A stretch of DNA of 64,000 nt from Bacteroidota bacterium (GTDB taxonomy: Bacteria > Bacteroidota > Bacteroidia > Chitinophagales > Chitinophagaceae). Shown here piece by piece: positions 7,917 to 17,887 of the stretch (the stretch's first letter is position 1; every line of letters starts with the position of its first letter). The position numbers and the translations under genes are program-made. Under the pieces are notes generated by a model. It made no database searches, was not told the DNA's origin, and worked only from the letters and a program-made list of their open reading frames with translations. The stretch covers positions 43,975-107,974 of the forward strand of contig JAFDXG010000004.1 in NCBI GenBank assembly GCA_018268105.1. Reading direction: 5' to 3'.

Positions 7917-10757
7917 CTACAAAAACTTCCCTGTAAAACTCTCTTTTACTTTCTTTAAATCCTGCGGCATCCCGGCAAATACGAGGTTGCCTCCCTGGTC
8001 ACCTGCTTCAGGTCCGAGATCAATTACCCAGTCTGCATTTTTAATTACATCAGTATTATGTTCTATTACCCAAATGGAATGTCCCTGATCTATCAACGCA
8101 TTAAATGAAGCGAGTAATTTATTTATGTCGTGAAAATGAAGACCCGTTGTGGGTTCGTCGAATATAAACAAAATATGTCCCTGAGCTTTGCCTTTACCTA
8201 AAAAAGAGGCGAGTTTTACACGCTGAGCCTCACCACCCGATAATGTATCGCTTGATTGACCAAGCTTCACATATCCTAACCCTACATCCGCCAATGGTTT
8301 CAATTTCGTATATATTTCCTTTTCGTCTTTAAAAAAATTAAGTGCGTCATCAACACTCATTTCAAGCACATCATAAATATTCTTTTCTTTATAGCATACT
8401 TCCAATACTTCATCTTTAAATCTCCTGCCATGACAGACATCACAGATAAGATGAACATCAGCTAAAAATTGCATTTCTACTATCTGCTCTCCCTCGCCCT
8501 TACATGCATCGCAGCGACCCCCTTCTACATTAAATGAAAAATGCTTTGGCTGAAATCCATTGATTTTGCTTAAGGGTTGTTTTGAATATAACTCTCTTAT
8601 TTCATCATAAGCTTTAATATAGGTTACAGGGTTGCTGCGGGAAGATTTGCCAATGGGATTCTGATCTATCATCTCAATCTGAGTAATGTAGTCAATATCA
8701 CCTTTTATGGATTTATGCAATCCCACTTTATCTACAAACTCACCCTTTATCTTTTTTAATGCTGGATATACAATCTGTTTAACCAGAGTAGTCTTCCCGC
8801 TGCCACTTACACCACTGATGACACAAAGCACATTCAGTGGGAATTCCACCGTAATATTCTTAAGGTTGTTCTGCCTTGCACCTTCCACTACAACAGACCT
8901 TTTCCATTTGTGGAGAAAAGCCGGTTTGTCAATTGATAATTCTCCTTTCAGATATTTTCCAGTTAAACTGTTCCTGTTATTAATAATATCATTGTAATCA
9001 CCTTCTGCAATTACTTCACCACCAAGATGACTGGCGAAGGGTCCCATGTCAATAATATGATCAGCCTCACGCATCATCATCTCATCATGTTCCACCACCA
9101 CCACTGTATTATTAAGATCCCTAAGCTCTTTCAAAACCTTGATTAGCCGGCGTGTATCCCGGGAGTGTAGTCCAATGGAAGGTTCATCGAGTATATACAA
9201 CGAATTCGTGAGGTTTGAGCCCAGGCTCCTGGTTAATTGAATCCGCTGACTCTCACCTCCACTAAGTGTATTGGCCAATCGGTTTAAAGTAAGATATCCC
9301 AGGCCAACGTCCAGTAATACCTGCAACCTTTGTCTGATCTCTGTCAATATTCTTTTTGCCACCTGATTTTCGTAGTCAGTCAAAGTGATTGCTTCAAACC
9401 AATGCTGCAGGTCAGTTACCGGCATTTCACATAATTCACCAATATGTCTTCCGCCAATCTTAACATATAGCGCTTCTTTTCTGAGACGATACCCTTTACA
9501 CTCGGGGCAAATAGTTCTACCCCTATACCTCGAGAGTAAAACCCTGTACTGAACTTTATACAGATTCTGCTCTACTTCCCTGAAAAAATCATTGATACCG
9601 TCTGCATAACTGTTACCCTCCCATAGCTCATCATATTGTTGCCGGGAGAGTTCCATTATGGGCTTGTGCACAGGAAAAGCAAAGTGTTTTGCAGCTTTAA
9701 TAAACTGATCTTTCCACTGACCCAGCTTCTCTCCTTTCCAGGGGGCCACAGCTCCTTCATACACACTTAAACGTGGATTGGGAATTACCAGTTCCGGATC
9801 AATGCCTAATACCTGGGAAAATCCTTCACAAACCGGGCAGGCTCCATAAGGGTTATTAAATGAAAACAAATTGGGAACAGGCTCTTCAAATTTTATTCCA
9901 TCCATTTCAAATTTTCCCGAGAAACTGATAAGGCTTTTACCATTCACTTCCAACATCATTTCGCCTTCTCCCTCAAAAAAAGCTGTATTAATAGAATCAG
10001 CCAGACGATGCAAGTCGTCTTCATCAAAACCCTTTACCAATATCCTGTCTATTAATATGTATATATCAGTATCCTGACTCTGTTTAAGTTTTTTCTTTAA
10101 TTCCATATCCTTTTCTTCCAGAGCGTCTTCTATTCTAAGTATTTCACTTTTATTTTCTTTAGAAATGAAGTAGAGTCTGGAAAATCCTTTTTGCAATAAA
10201 ATGTTCAATTCTTCCCTGATATTTCTTTTACCCTGTTGTCTGAAACTTGACAATATCAATACCCTGTCATTTTCATGCATACGCGAAATGGCTTGTACCA
10301 CATCATTCACATCATCCTTTTTCACTTCTTTCCCGCTCACAGGAGATATCGTTCTGCCAACACGGGCATAAAGCAACCGCAGATAGTCATATATCTCCGT
10401 CATACTGCCAACGGTGGAGCGTGGTGTTCGTGTAATAACCTTTTGTTCAATTGCAATTGCCGGGCATAACCCTTTAATAAAATCCACATCAGGTTTATTC
10501 ATCCTGTTTAGAAACTGACGGGCATAAGCGCTCAGGCTTTCAGCATATCTTCTCTGCCCCTCAGCAAAAAGGGTATCCATTGTCAGCGAAGATTTTCCTG
10601 AGCCCGAAACGCCTGTTACTACCACCAGTTTATTTCTGGGTATTTCCACTGAAACATTTTTCAGGTTATGCACCCTTGCCCCTTTAATATAAATACCATT
10701 ATCGCTGTTGGGTTGCAATGACGATTTTTTTTTCTTTTGAGAAGTATTTGCTGCCAT
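7917..10757 (-). CDS. uvrA: excinuclease ABC subunit A
   Basis: UvrA is the damage-recognition ATPase of nucleotide excision repair; a UvrA dimer loads UvrB at lesions. The 946 residues are the normal length. Two ABC domains are present: Walker [10 protein letters not shown] at residues 49-57 and a second GVSGSGKTT near 645, each with an LSGGE signature ([13 protein letters not shown] and [13 protein letters not shown]). Zinc-site cysteines appear as CPVCEG (~306), CPECKG (~419), CDACKG (~745) and CDVCHG (~769). The first CxxC of the N-terminal zinc module is absent: [15 protein letters not shown] stands where other UvrA proteins have CPxCG. The lysine-rich N-terminal tail (KKKKSS) is an extension. 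No uvrB or uvrC is in the window. Confidence 0.98.
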   Translation of the reverse strand: MAANTSQKKKKSSLQPNSDNGIYIKGARVHNLKNVSVEIPRNKLVVVTGVSGSGKSSLTMDTLFAEGQRRYAESLSAYARQFLNRMNKPDVDFIKGLCPAIAIEQKVITRTPRSTVGSMTEIYDYLRLLYARVGRTISPVSGKEVKKDDVNDVVQAISRMHENDRVLILSSFRQQGKRNIREELNILLQKGFSRLYFISKENKSEILRIEDALEEKDMELKKKLKQSQDTDIYILIDRILVKGFDEDDLHRLADSINTAFFEGEGEMMLEVNGKSLISFSGKFEMDGIKFEEPVPNLFSFNNPYGACPVCEGFSQVLGIDPELVIPNPRLSVYEGAVAPWKGEKLGQWKDQFIKAAKHFAFPVHKPIMELSRQQYDELWEGNSYADGINDFFREVEQNLYKVQYRVLLSRYRGRTICPECKGYRLRKEALYVKIGGRHIGELCEMPVTDLQHWFEAITLTDYENQVAKRILTEIRQRLQVLLDVGLGYLTLNRLANTLSGGESQRIQLTRSLGSNLTNSLYILDEPSIGLHSRDTRRLIKVLKELRDLNNTVVVVEHDEMMMREADHIIDMGPFASHLGGEVIAEGDYNDIINNRNSLTGKYLKGELSIDKPAFLHKWKRSVVVEGARQNNLKNITVEFPLNVLCVISGVSGSGKTTLVKQIVYPALKKIKGEFVDKVGLHKSIKGDIDYITQIEMIDQNPIGKSSRSNPVTYIKAYDEIRELYSKQPLSKINGFQPKHFSFNVEGGRCDACKGEGEQIVEMQFLADVHLICDVCHGRRFKDEVLEVCYKEKNIYDVLEMSVDDALNFFKDEKEIYTKLKPLADVGLGYVKLGQSSDTLSGGEAQRVKLASFLGKGKAQGHILFIFDEPTTGLHFHDINKLLASFNALIDQGHSIWVIEHNTDVIKNADWVIDLGPEAGDQGGNLVFAGMPQDLKKVKESFTGKFL

Positions 10758-11019
10758 ATAGAGACAACGAAATTAATACTAAAATGTTTAGCTTAATCAG
10801 GAGGTGGGAAATAAGGCGGGAGCAGCCAGGTATCAGGTTTCATCAGTCAGCAATTAGTGTCTCCTGTCTTGTCCTGATAGCTCAAAGCTGACAACTAATA
10901 GCTCCCGGTAAATAATGGGGCTCATACCAAATGATATTATTGTATTTATAGGCATTTATTTAATATTTTGTCGTTTATCGAAGATTTTCAAATGTTAAGC
11001 GAAATTTATTTAACAAAAG
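10758..11019. repeat. intergenic region with degenerate inverted repeats
   Basis: Between uvrA and the sigma factor, 10818-10906 contains two nested inverted pairs: GGGAGC (10818-10823) with GCTCCC (10901-10906), and GTCAGC (10846-10851) with GCTGAC (10887-10892). On the minus strand the stretch reads as degenerate AGCTATTAGTTGTCAGCT-type units. It may be an intergenic repeat or the folded uvrA leader. No ORF is evident. Confidence 0.4.
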
Positions 11020-11048
11020 TTTGGTTAGATAAAAAAAAACTATATTTT
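11020..11048 (+). promoter_or_regulatory. candidate promoter of the ECF sigma factor gene
   Basis: TTTG at 11020-11023 is followed, after 17 nt, by TATATTTT at 11041-11048, a 7-of-8 match to TAnnTTTG. It predicts a leader of about 120 nt before the ATG at 11177. Confidence 0.55.
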
Positions 11049-11053
11049 AGCAG

Positions 11054-11140
11054 TCCCAATATCGTACGAAAGAAACTAGAATTAAAACATTACCGCCTAT
11101 CTGGTATTACTTCTACTTCTTTGCAGTTCTGATATTGGGA
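11054..11140 (+). promoter_or_regulatory. long-range inverted repeat in the sigma-factor leader
   Basis: TCCCAATATC at 11054-11063 is exactly complementary to GATATTGGGA at 11131-11140, across a 67-nt spacer. The left arm falls at the predicted transcript 5' end, so the mRNA leader could close into a stem ending 36 nt before the start codon. Confidence 0.5.
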
Positions 11141-11176
11141 TATCAAAATCCCAACCATTAAAAACCGTAGAAGTTT

Positions 11177-11758
11177 ATGAATCCCCTAACCAATGTGCCT
11201 GATCAGCAATTGATCAATCTTTTCATGAGCGGAGATGCGTCTGCTCTCGAAACTCTCATCATCCGTCACAAAGACAAGATTTACACTTCCATTTTCCTGC
11301 TTGTCAAAGACAAGTATCTGGCGGAAGACATCTTTCAGGATGTTTTCATCAGAGTAATTGACACAATCCGTAGCGGTCGCTATACGGAAGAAGGTAAATT
11401 CCTGCCCTGGGCAATGAGGATTGCTCATAATCTTTGTGTAGATCACTTCCGCAAGGTAAAACGCACCCCAACAATCAAAACGGGTGATGACCGCGACATC
11501 TTTGAAGTGATTAATTTTTCAGAAGATGGCGTTGATCGCCGCATGATGCAGCGTCAAAGTCATGATCGTGTTCGCGAAATGCTTGATCGTCTTCCCGAAG
11601 ATCAGCGCGAAGTGATCATCCTGAGACATTATGCAGAATTAAGTTTTAAAGAAATTGCTACCATGACGGACTGCAGCATCAATACTGCACTTGGCCGTAT
11701 GCGTTATGGTTTGATTAATCTGCGTAAAATGATGCAGGAAAAACAAATTGCCTTGTAA
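11177..11758 (+). CDS. ECF-family RNA polymerase sigma factor
   Basis: The 193-residue sigma-70 factor of the extracytoplasmic-function type has region 2 (about residues 25-95, with DIFQDVFIRVIDTI and the -10 recognition stretch FLPWAMRIAHNLCVDHFRK) and region 4 (about 130-185, with LPEDQREVIILRHYAELSFKEIA and the helix-turn-helix SINTALGRMRYGL). No anti-sigma gene is adjacent, unlike SusC-linked ECF factors. It resembles the stand-alone ECF factor widely conserved in Bacteroidota. Its codon use (many C-ending codons) looks more optimised than its neighbours, suggesting steady expression. It is flanked by a good promoter and a strong terminator, so it is monocistronic. Confidence 0.93.
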   Translation: MNPLTNVPDQQLINLFMSGDASALETLIIRHKDKIYTSIFLLVKDKYLAEDIFQDVFIRVIDTIRSGRYTEEGKFLPWAMRIAHNLCVDHFRKVKRTPTIKTGDDRDIFEVINFSEDGVDRRMMQRQSHDRVREMLDRLPEDQREVIILRHYAELSFKEIATMTDCSINTALGRMRYGLINLRKMMQEKQIAL

Positions 11759-11777
11759 GACCCGACTTTCCAAAATC

Positions 11778-11810
11778 AAAGGGGTTGTATAGACATACAA
11801 CCCCTTTTTT
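11778..11810 (+). terminator. strong intrinsic terminator after the sigma factor
   Basis: A perfect 13-bp stem (AAAGGGGTTGTAT / ATACAACCCCTTT) with loop AGAC is followed by a run of T. It lies 20 bp after the sigma-factor stop. Confidence 0.93.
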
Positions 11811-11840
11811 ATTTTCACTATTAAATCTGTACCTGTGTAT

Positions 11841-12308
11841 TCAACCCCCAATTCCTACCTTGAAGCTAACTTCGGAGGGCGGAAGGCATTTTTTATCATC
11901 ACAAACCATAAACTCCACTTTGCCTCCTATATTAGTTTTTACTTTAGATTTCAACTGCACTATTTGTATAAAATCAACTTTTTTTTCAAAAAAGCTTACA
12001 TCGCCACCCCAAACCTCTTCATGCTTCTTTATAATTTTTCCAACTTCTTTGGGCTTACCATTTAATATCACTAATGGATTTTTGACAAATGTAAAAGTAG
12101 TAGGAACAGGTCCTTCAATTCCAAGGTTTTGCGCATATATATGAAAGTTACCCTCAATGGTAGCAGCTATACGTACTTCGTATGTTTTATCATCAATCTT
12201 TTTGGACGTAAAATCCCATTTAACCATTCTTGCTGATCCATCCTGAGCAAAAATATTTCCCGTAACCATCATCAGCACTAAAGCACTTATCCAACGTTTT
12301 ATCATCAT
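11841..12308 (-). CDS. stand-alone DsbD N-terminal (DsbD-alpha) domain protein
   Basis: The 155-residue exported protein has a signal peptide (MMIKRWISALVLMMVTGNIFAQ) and one immunoglobulin-like DsbD-alpha domain. The redox pair sits in EFMVCDDKKCLPP (Cys136 and Cys141), the motif that in full DsbD receives electrons from the membrane domain and passes them to periplasmic thiol-disulfide proteins. The membrane and thioredoxin domains of DsbD are missing, so another protein must reduce it, or it serves as a carrier. ATG at 12308 is preferred to an in-frame TTG at 12323. It lies 90 bp downstream of purQ and may share its transcript. Confidence 0.8.
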   Translation of the reverse strand: MMIKRWISALVLMMVTGNIFAQDGSARMVKWDFTSKKIDDKTYEVRIAATIEGNFHIYAQNLGIEGPVPTTFTFVKNPLVILNGKPKEVGKIIKKHEEVWGGDVSFFEKKVDFIQIVQLKSKVKTNIGGKVEFMVCDDKKCLPPSEVSFKVGIGG

Positions 12309-12398
12309 ATCAATAAATTTCAATCTTTTACAAAAAACGAAATAGCAGCCAGAAAATACTACGCAGGCATCATAAACTTTTGCAAAACTTCATCTCTT

Positions 12399-13076
12399 TC
12401 AGGCTGGTACTACTTTTTCTGAAAGCAGTAACTCTTTCAGCACCTTCGCCCCGTCAGTATTTCCCAGTCTTATATTACAAGCCCTTTCGGGATGTGGCAT
12501 CATTCCAAATACATTACGGGCAGAATTGCAGATTCCTGCTATATTTCTGCTACTGCCGTTGGGATTTGAAACCTCATCAACAATACCCTCTGCATTACAA
12601 TACCGGTAAATTACCTGACCGTTGCTTTCCAGTGCATCAAGGGTAAGGTCATCTGCATAATATCTTCCTTCTCCATGAGCAACAGGTATCTTCAGTACAA
12701 TATCATCATTCCCTTTTATGAATGTATTTTTACAAACGAATTTCATGTTTTCATTTCTCAGTAAAACACCCGGCAGCAAACCTGCTTCACATAAAATCTG
12801 AAAGCCATTGCAAACCCCCAACACTTTTCCTCCCTTATTGGCAAAATGTATTACACTCTGCATCATAGGACTAAACCGGGCAATAGCACCACAGCGTAAA
12901 TAATCTCCATAAGAAAATCCCCCCGGAAGTACAATACAATCTTCCACGGTAAACATACTTATATCCTCATCTTTGTGCCAAAGCGTTATAACTTCATAAC
13001 CAAGATCCTTACTCAACGCATCAATCATATCTCTGTCGCAATTGGATCCCGGGAAAACAACTACTCCGAATTTCAT
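12399..13076 (-). CDS. purQ: phosphoribosylformylglycinamidine synthase, glutaminase subunit
   Basis: PurQ supplies ammonia from glutamine for FGAM synthesis, the fourth step of purine biosynthesis. The 225 residues match the small separate-subunit form, which works with PurS and a short PurL rather than the fused enterobacterial enzyme. The class I amidotransferase triad is visible: Cys89 in LGVCNGFQ, and His195 and Glu197 in MMPHPERA. PurS and PurL are not in this window. The gene is followed by the DsbD-alpha protein. Confidence 0.97.
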   Translation of the reverse strand: MKFGVVVFPGSNCDRDMIDALSKDLGYEVITLWHKDEDISMFTVEDCIVLPGGFSYGDYLRCGAIARFSPMMQSVIHFANKGGKVLGVCNGFQILCEAGLLPGVLLRNENMKFVCKNTFIKGNDDIVLKIPVAHGEGRYYADDLTLDALESNGQVIYRYCNAEGIVDEVSNPNGSSRNIAGICNSARNVFGMMPHPERACNIRLGNTDGAKVLKELLLSEKVVPA

Positions 13077-13171
13077 AATTGCAGGGTTTTATTTTGCAAA
13101 GGTAGGCTGATGTAACTGAAAATTTACCATTTTAGGCATGAGTTTGGGAAACCATTGTTAATAAGTAATCT

Positions 13172-14167
13172 TTAACCTTTGGTAGCGGGCAACCATACAT
13201 TGAGAGCAACTATAAAAGCGACAAACAGCCAGTGAAGCACAATAGGTATCCACTTCTTTTCAGCATAAAAATATGTATACGCATGAAAGGCAGCAAAGGG
13301 AAGGGCACATAATATCCAATATTCAAACCCGGGCACTACATTCATAAATGGTATCAACATACTAATAAAAAGGTATACAAGCATAAGGCTCCAACTCTTT
13401 CTTACCTGAATCAACATTCGCAACATATTGCCCTGGATATAGAAACCACTGATCAAAAAGGGAATGATGATTAAAACGATGGCCATCCAAGCCCATATAT
13501 CCTGCTGAAATTGAGGTAGGCTTACCGATACCGAAGGCAGATAAGTGAGCGGATTCCAGTCTTTGGTAAGAAACAAATAGGCAAAGAGAAAGTAATAAGG
13601 TGTAAGCACCCCCAAAACTGCAATCAGCCATTCGCTAAGCTGGAAAGGACGCATTATAATAAGTGCAAAAAAGATCAGCACAACAAACCCTATTGCCGGG
13701 AAATACAGAAAAGAAGTTATTCCTACAGCAAGTCCTGTATTATATACCAATGCTTTAGGACGTGAATGATTAAACAAATCGCTTAAAGAAGCCCAAACCC
13801 ATACCAATAACGTATTTACGATAAGTGCTGACGATAATTGCCACCATTCGGGGAACAAAGCAGTAATAAACACATAAGCCATTGCAGGTAGAAAATTTGG
13901 CTTTGGCAACAACTTTTGTTTATTTAAAAAATTACTGAATACTATTGCCTGGGTAAGTACCAGCACCAATACGATTAATGGATAAATTACCGGTGCAAAT
14001 TCACCTGCAGTTCTCAGATATACGAGTAGTTTAACAAAAACGAATCCATCAGTAGCCTGTGCAACTGGTATATGGGGATGCATAAATGAGTACAGCTTCA
14101 GGAGAAAGGCATATACAAGTAATAAAACTATATTTACCGGGGAGTTAGTTTGGAAATACCTAATCAC
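13172..14167 (-). CDS. DUF6427-type integral membrane protein
   Basis: The 331-residue protein is almost entirely hydrophobic, with about nine predicted transmembrane helices. It opens with the family-typical MIRYFQTNSPVNIVLL and contains the conserved central block ITSFLYFPAIGFVVLIFFALIIMRPF and then LSEWLIAVLGVLTPYY. These match the Bacteroidota-restricted DUF6427 family, whose function is unknown. The start codon is GTG at 14167, 11 bp after the stop of the upstream secreted-protein gene, so the two form an operon. Confidence 0.75.
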   Translation of the reverse strand: MIRYFQTNSPVNIVLLLVYAFLLKLYSFMHPHIPVAQATDGFVFVKLLVYLRTAGEFAPVIYPLIVLVLVLTQAIVFSNFLNKQKLLPKPNFLPAMAYVFITALFPEWWQLSSALIVNTLLVWVWASLSDLFNHSRPKALVYNTGLAVGITSFLYFPAIGFVVLIFFALIIMRPFQLSEWLIAVLGVLTPYYFLFAYLFLTKDWNPLTYLPSVSVSLPQFQQDIWAWMAIVLIIIPFLISGFYIQGNMLRMLIQVRKSWSLMLVYLFISMLIPFMNVVPGFEYWILCALPFAAFHAYTYFYAEKKWIPIVLHWLFVAFIVALNVWLPATKG

Positions 14168-14178
14168 AGGAATTCTAT

Positions 14179-15699
14179 TTAAAAATCAATTTTAGCAAAA
14201 CAAATATAATTCCTGTACATGCAGGGTATCACTATCTGCTTAGCGCCAACCTGTTTACCATATTTAGGTAAAAACTCATAATCTTTATCCAGATTTTTCA
14301 ATGTGGGGGCACGGTCTAATTGTCCATTTGGACTAATGCCCTGTTCTGTCAGCAATTTTATACGTCGTTCCTGCTGATTATATAAGAAGCTGATCTCACT
14401 GCCTTTATTATAAACCATATAGGATAAAGAATTGTCAGAGTCATCATCAAAATTGCTTTTATGCAGCACATTACTCCATTCTATCGTCGCATTTTGATCA
14501 AACGAAAAAACAGTAATATTTTCACTGTAATAGCGGGTATTATTTCCATAATACCTGTTCCATGGGTTTCCATAGCCATAAGGGCTCCAGTAATAGTTAC
14601 TATATGGTGAATAAGGTGAATACATATAAGGACTGTATAAATAATCATACCGGTTCCAGCCGCCACCTCTCGAAGTAGTAAAATACAACTCGCATACTAC
14701 TATAAACCCACCGTCTCTCTTGGGCATAATTTGTCGTATAAAATAATCGTTAAACGCTGTTTTTGCGGATGTATTTTCCGATTTTGCATTTTCTCTCAGT
14801 TCATCACTAAAAATATTATAGCTTTCCGCATTGATACGGTTGTTCTCTTTATTCCAAACTGCAATATATAACCCATCCACATTCCCTCTTCGCTGCTTAT
14901 AATACAATGAACTGATAAGGATATTTTTATTAATATTATCTGCCTTTATCTTCACTTCATCAAGAAAGTTTTTGTTCAGGGGGAGGTTGTACACATTAAA
15001 TGTATCAGACATGGCAGGTTTTATCATCAGATCAACGAAAGCAATGTTATCGCGACTACCGTTTCTTCCACATTTTGCAAAAACAAAATCTCCATCATTA
15101 TCCACAATAAAATCGCTGAATACAGCATCTCTCTGCTGCATATTCACGGGCAGACGTGTTTTCTTTAAAAACTCCATTTTATCATTATACAGCAGTGTAG
15201 TAAAGAAGTAATTTTTTTCACTCCTTTTATTGATCTTAAAAATCATGATTTGCTGCTTGTTCTCGCTGTAGATGGTTGAATATATTTTATTATCCCCATT
15301 CCCAGTTTGGGTAGTATCAATTTCTACCGGCCCCAGCATTTTATTACCCTCCGAATCCATCTTAACCACGTTGCAATGAACCACGTTCCTTTTCTGGTAC
15401 TGGTATATCATATAAAAAAAATCCGGATATTGAACAAAATCCACATTGATCAGTCTGTCAGGTAAAAAATCCAGGTCGATTTTTTTCTTCAGCTTCATAT
15501 CATTATCAAAAACTGACAGGTTGTTTTTGGATCTGTAATTTTTGTAAATGAGTATATTATTTTGAAGTTTACCAATTATTTCAAAATTTACCTGGCGGTA
15601 ATCATCCCTTTCGGGTTCAGAATAATGTATACGTTGGGCACTGCTAAAAAGAGGCAGTATAAAAATTAATAACGGAGCTATCGTTTTATATATCTGCAT
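14179..15699 (-). CDS. secreted hypothetical protein with a tyrosine-rich segment
   Basis: The roughly 506-residue protein has a signal peptide (MQIYKTIAPLLIFILPLFSSAQ). ATG at 15699 is preferred over an ATG five codons upstream because it gives the cleaner signal sequence. The body has beta-rich repeats suggestive of a propeller (FDNDMKLKKKIDLDFLP, YNDKMEFLKKTRLP), but I cannot name a family. Residues ~346-393 are low complexity and dominated by Tyr, Ser, Pro, Gly, Asn and Trp, with YSPY units. It is co-directional with and just upstream of the DUF6427 membrane protein. Function unknown. Confidence 0.65.
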   Translation of the reverse strand: MQIYKTIAPLLIFILPLFSSAQRIHYSEPERDDYRQVNFEIIGKLQNNILIYKNYRSKNNLSVFDNDMKLKKKIDLDFLPDRLINVDFVQYPDFFYMIYQYQKRNVVHCNVVKMDSEGNKMLGPVEIDTTQTGNGDNKIYSTIYSENKQQIMIFKINKRSEKNYFFTTLLYNDKMEFLKKTRLPVNMQQRDAVFSDFIVDNDGDFVFAKCGRNGSRDNIAFVDLMIKPAMSDTFNVYNLPLNKNFLDEVKIKADNINKNILISSLYYKQRRGNVDGLYIAVWNKENNRINAESYNIFSDELRENAKSENTSAKTAFNDYFIRQIMPKRDGGFIVVCELYFTTSRGGGWNRYDYLYSPYMYSPYSPYSNYYWSPYGYGNPWNRYYGNNTRYYSENITVFSFDQNATIEWSNVLHKSNFDDDSDNSLSYMVYNKGSEISFLYNQQERRIKLLTEQGISPNGQLDRAPTLKNLDKDYEFLPKYGKQVGAKQIVIPCMYRNYICFAKIDF

Positions 15700-15811
15700 A
15701 ACCGGTATTACCATTTTGTGAATAAAAAATAATTATCCTGCTGCAAATTAGATGCTTTTTTGAGATTACTGATGTCTTACATATTATTTTAACCAATTTG
15801 TAATTTACTTA

Positions 15812-15819
15812 TACCTTTG
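15812..15819 (+). promoter_or_regulatory. -7 box upstream of kup
   Basis: TACCTTTG is a perfect match to TAnnTTTG, 46 bp before the kup start codon. No matching -33 TTTG occurs at the right distance, so the promoter call is partial. Confidence 0.4.
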
Positions 15820-15865
15820 ACGTTTTCATCGGAGAATTGTAGAAAATATTAACCAGTAATCAACT

Positions 15866-17827
15866 GTGGGCAAACATCTTAATAAGGTTACCTTAGCCGG
15901 ACTAATTATAGCACTTGGTATTATTTATGGAGACATTGGTACATCACCCCTGTATGTATTTAATGCGATAATTACCGACAGAGCTATCACAGAAGATCTG
16001 ATTATCGGCAGCCTTTCATGCATTATCTGGACGCTTACCCTGCAAACAACCATCAAATATGTGGTGCTGGTGCTGCGGGCAGACAACAAAGGTGAAGGTG
16101 GAATATTTGCCTTGTATGCCCTGGTACGTAGGCGCAGAAAATGGCTGGTGGTTCCCGCTATGATTGGTGGCGCCGCCATGCTGGCCGACGGCATGATTAC
16201 TCCGCCCATTACCATTACTTCGGCTATAGAAGGTCTGCAGAAAGTACCGGCTTTTCATGATATCAATCACTATATCATTTACATCGTTATTGGAATTCTT
16301 TGTTGTTTCTTTCTTTTCCAGCAGTTTGGCACTGCCTCTATCGGTAAATTTTTTGGGCCCGTAATGACAGTTTGGTTCAGCATGATCGCTATTTTTGGGG
16401 CATTCCATCTCGTTGATGACCTATCTATCCTAAGAGCGTTCAACCCTTATTATGGCATAAAACTACTTTCACACAACCCCGGAGCACTGTGGATATTAGG
16501 TGCAGTTTTTCTTTGTACTACCGGGGCCGAAGCTTTGTACAGCGATCTTGGTCACTGCGGAAGAAGAAATATTCACATTTCCTGGATTTTTGTAAAAGCA
16601 TGCCTGTTGCTCAACTACCTGGGACAGGGCGCCAGCTTACTGAAAAATCATTTGGATGTTCCCGGCGGACCTCATGATAACATCAATCCATTTTATGATC
16701 TCATGCCCGAATGGTTTGTTATTCCGGGGGTAATTATTGCTACGGCCGCAGCGGTTATTGCCAGCCAGGCAATGATCTCAGGTTCATTTACACTCATTGG
16801 CGAAGCTATACGGCTCAACCTGTGGCCGCGTCTGAAAATAAGGTACCCTTCAGAAGAAAAAGGGCAGTTGTTTATCCCCTTCTTAAATGCTTTCATGTTT
16901 TTCGGCTGCCTGGTAGTTGTACTGTATTTTCAAACTTCATCACGCATGGAAGCAGCTTATGGACTGGCAATTATAGTTACCATGCTGATGACAACCATCC
17001 TTTTTGCAAACTACCTTGTAAGCCACCGGGTAAAATCTATCTGGATATATGCCTTCCTCATAGGCTATTTGCTGATAGAAGGTGTTTACCTTTCTGCTTT
17101 ATTATTAAAATTTACACACGGCGGGTATTTTACGGTAATCATAGGCGGGCTGATGTTTATGATCATGTATATATGGTTTCGCAGCCGGAAAATCAAAAAC
17201 AGGTATGTGGAGTTTGTGCGTTTGGAAGACTACCTTCCAATGATTCAGGAGTTGAGTAATGATCCATCCGTTTCTAAATATGCAACACACCTCATCTATC
17301 TTACCAGCGCAAATAACCCAAAAGAAATTGAACATAAAATTATTTATTCAATACTCAACCGCAAACCCAAGCGGGCAGACATCTATTGGTTTGTTCATGT
17401 AGACACTTTAGACAACCCTTATACCTGTGAATATGAAGTGCAAACCATTATCCCTAACGAAGTAATCAGGGTGGAGTTCCGGCTCGGATTCAGGGTAGAA
17501 CCACGTATCAACATCATGTTCAGAAAAGTGGTGGAAGATATGGTTGCCAATAAAGAAGTGAATATTACCAGCCGGTATGAAAGTCTGCAGCGCAATAATA
17601 TAGCCGGAGATGTTCAGTTTATTGTAATTGAAAAATTCCTTAGTGTAGACAACGAATTACCTTTCTGGGAATCGCTAATTATGAAAGGATATTTCTGGAT
17701 AAAAGAGATCAGTTTATCAGAAGAGAGAGGTTTTGGGCTCGACTCCAGTTATGTTACTGTCGAAAAGTTTCCCCTTATTGTGGCGCCGCTTACCAGGCTC
17801 AACTTGAAAAGGATTCATAACGATTAG
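15866..17827 (+). CDS. kup: KUP/HAK/KT-family potassium transporter
   Basis: The 653-residue inner-membrane protein takes up potassium by proton symport. The N-terminal family signature YGDIGTSPLYVFNA is at about residues 21-34. About twelve transmembrane helices follow to residue ~450, with the conserved blocks DNKGEGGIFALYALVRRR and GAEALYSDLGHCGRRNI. A soluble C-terminal domain of ~200 residues completes it. Length is normal for Kup (about 620-660). The start is GTG (GKHLNKVTLAG). It is divergent from the secreted-protein operon and is followed after 60 bp by the first hydrolase gene. Confidence 0.95.
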   Translation: MGKHLNKVTLAGLIIALGIIYGDIGTSPLYVFNAIITDRAITEDLIIGSLSCIIWTLTLQTTIKYVVLVLRADNKGEGGIFALYALVRRRRKWLVVPAMIGGAAMLADGMITPPITITSAIEGLQKVPAFHDINHYIIYIVIGILCCFFLFQQFGTASIGKFFGPVMTVWFSMIAIFGAFHLVDDLSILRAFNPYYGIKLLSHNPGALWILGAVFLCTTGAEALYSDLGHCGRRNIHISWIFVKACLLLNYLGQGASLLKNHLDVPGGPHDNINPFYDLMPEWFVIPGVIIATAAAVIASQAMISGSFTLIGEAIRLNLWPRLKIRYPSEEKGQLFIPFLNAFMFFGCLVVVLYFQTSSRMEAAYGLAIIVTMLMTTILFANYLVSHRVKSIWIYAFLIGYLLIEGVYLSALLLKFTHGGYFTVIIGGLMFMIMYIWFRSRKIKNRYVEFVRLEDYLPMIQELSNDPSVSKYATHLIYLTSANNPKEIEHKIIYSILNRKPKRADIYWFVHVDTLDNPYTCEYEVQTIIPNEVIRVEFRLGFRVEPRINIMFRKVVEDMVANKEVNITSRYESLQRNNIAGDVQFIVIEKFLSVDNELPFWESLIMKGYFWIKEISLSEERGFGLDSSYVTVEKFPLIVAPLTRLNLKRIHND

Positions 17828-17887
17828 TCCTCACTGCAACAATCTGCTCCGCTTTCATTACTTTCATACTACAAACTTTTATAACCA

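Noticed and set aside
16711..17259. 182-codon frame inside kup on the same strand
   Set aside because: It is a shifted frame of a gene with full Kup motifs; no own start context or family.
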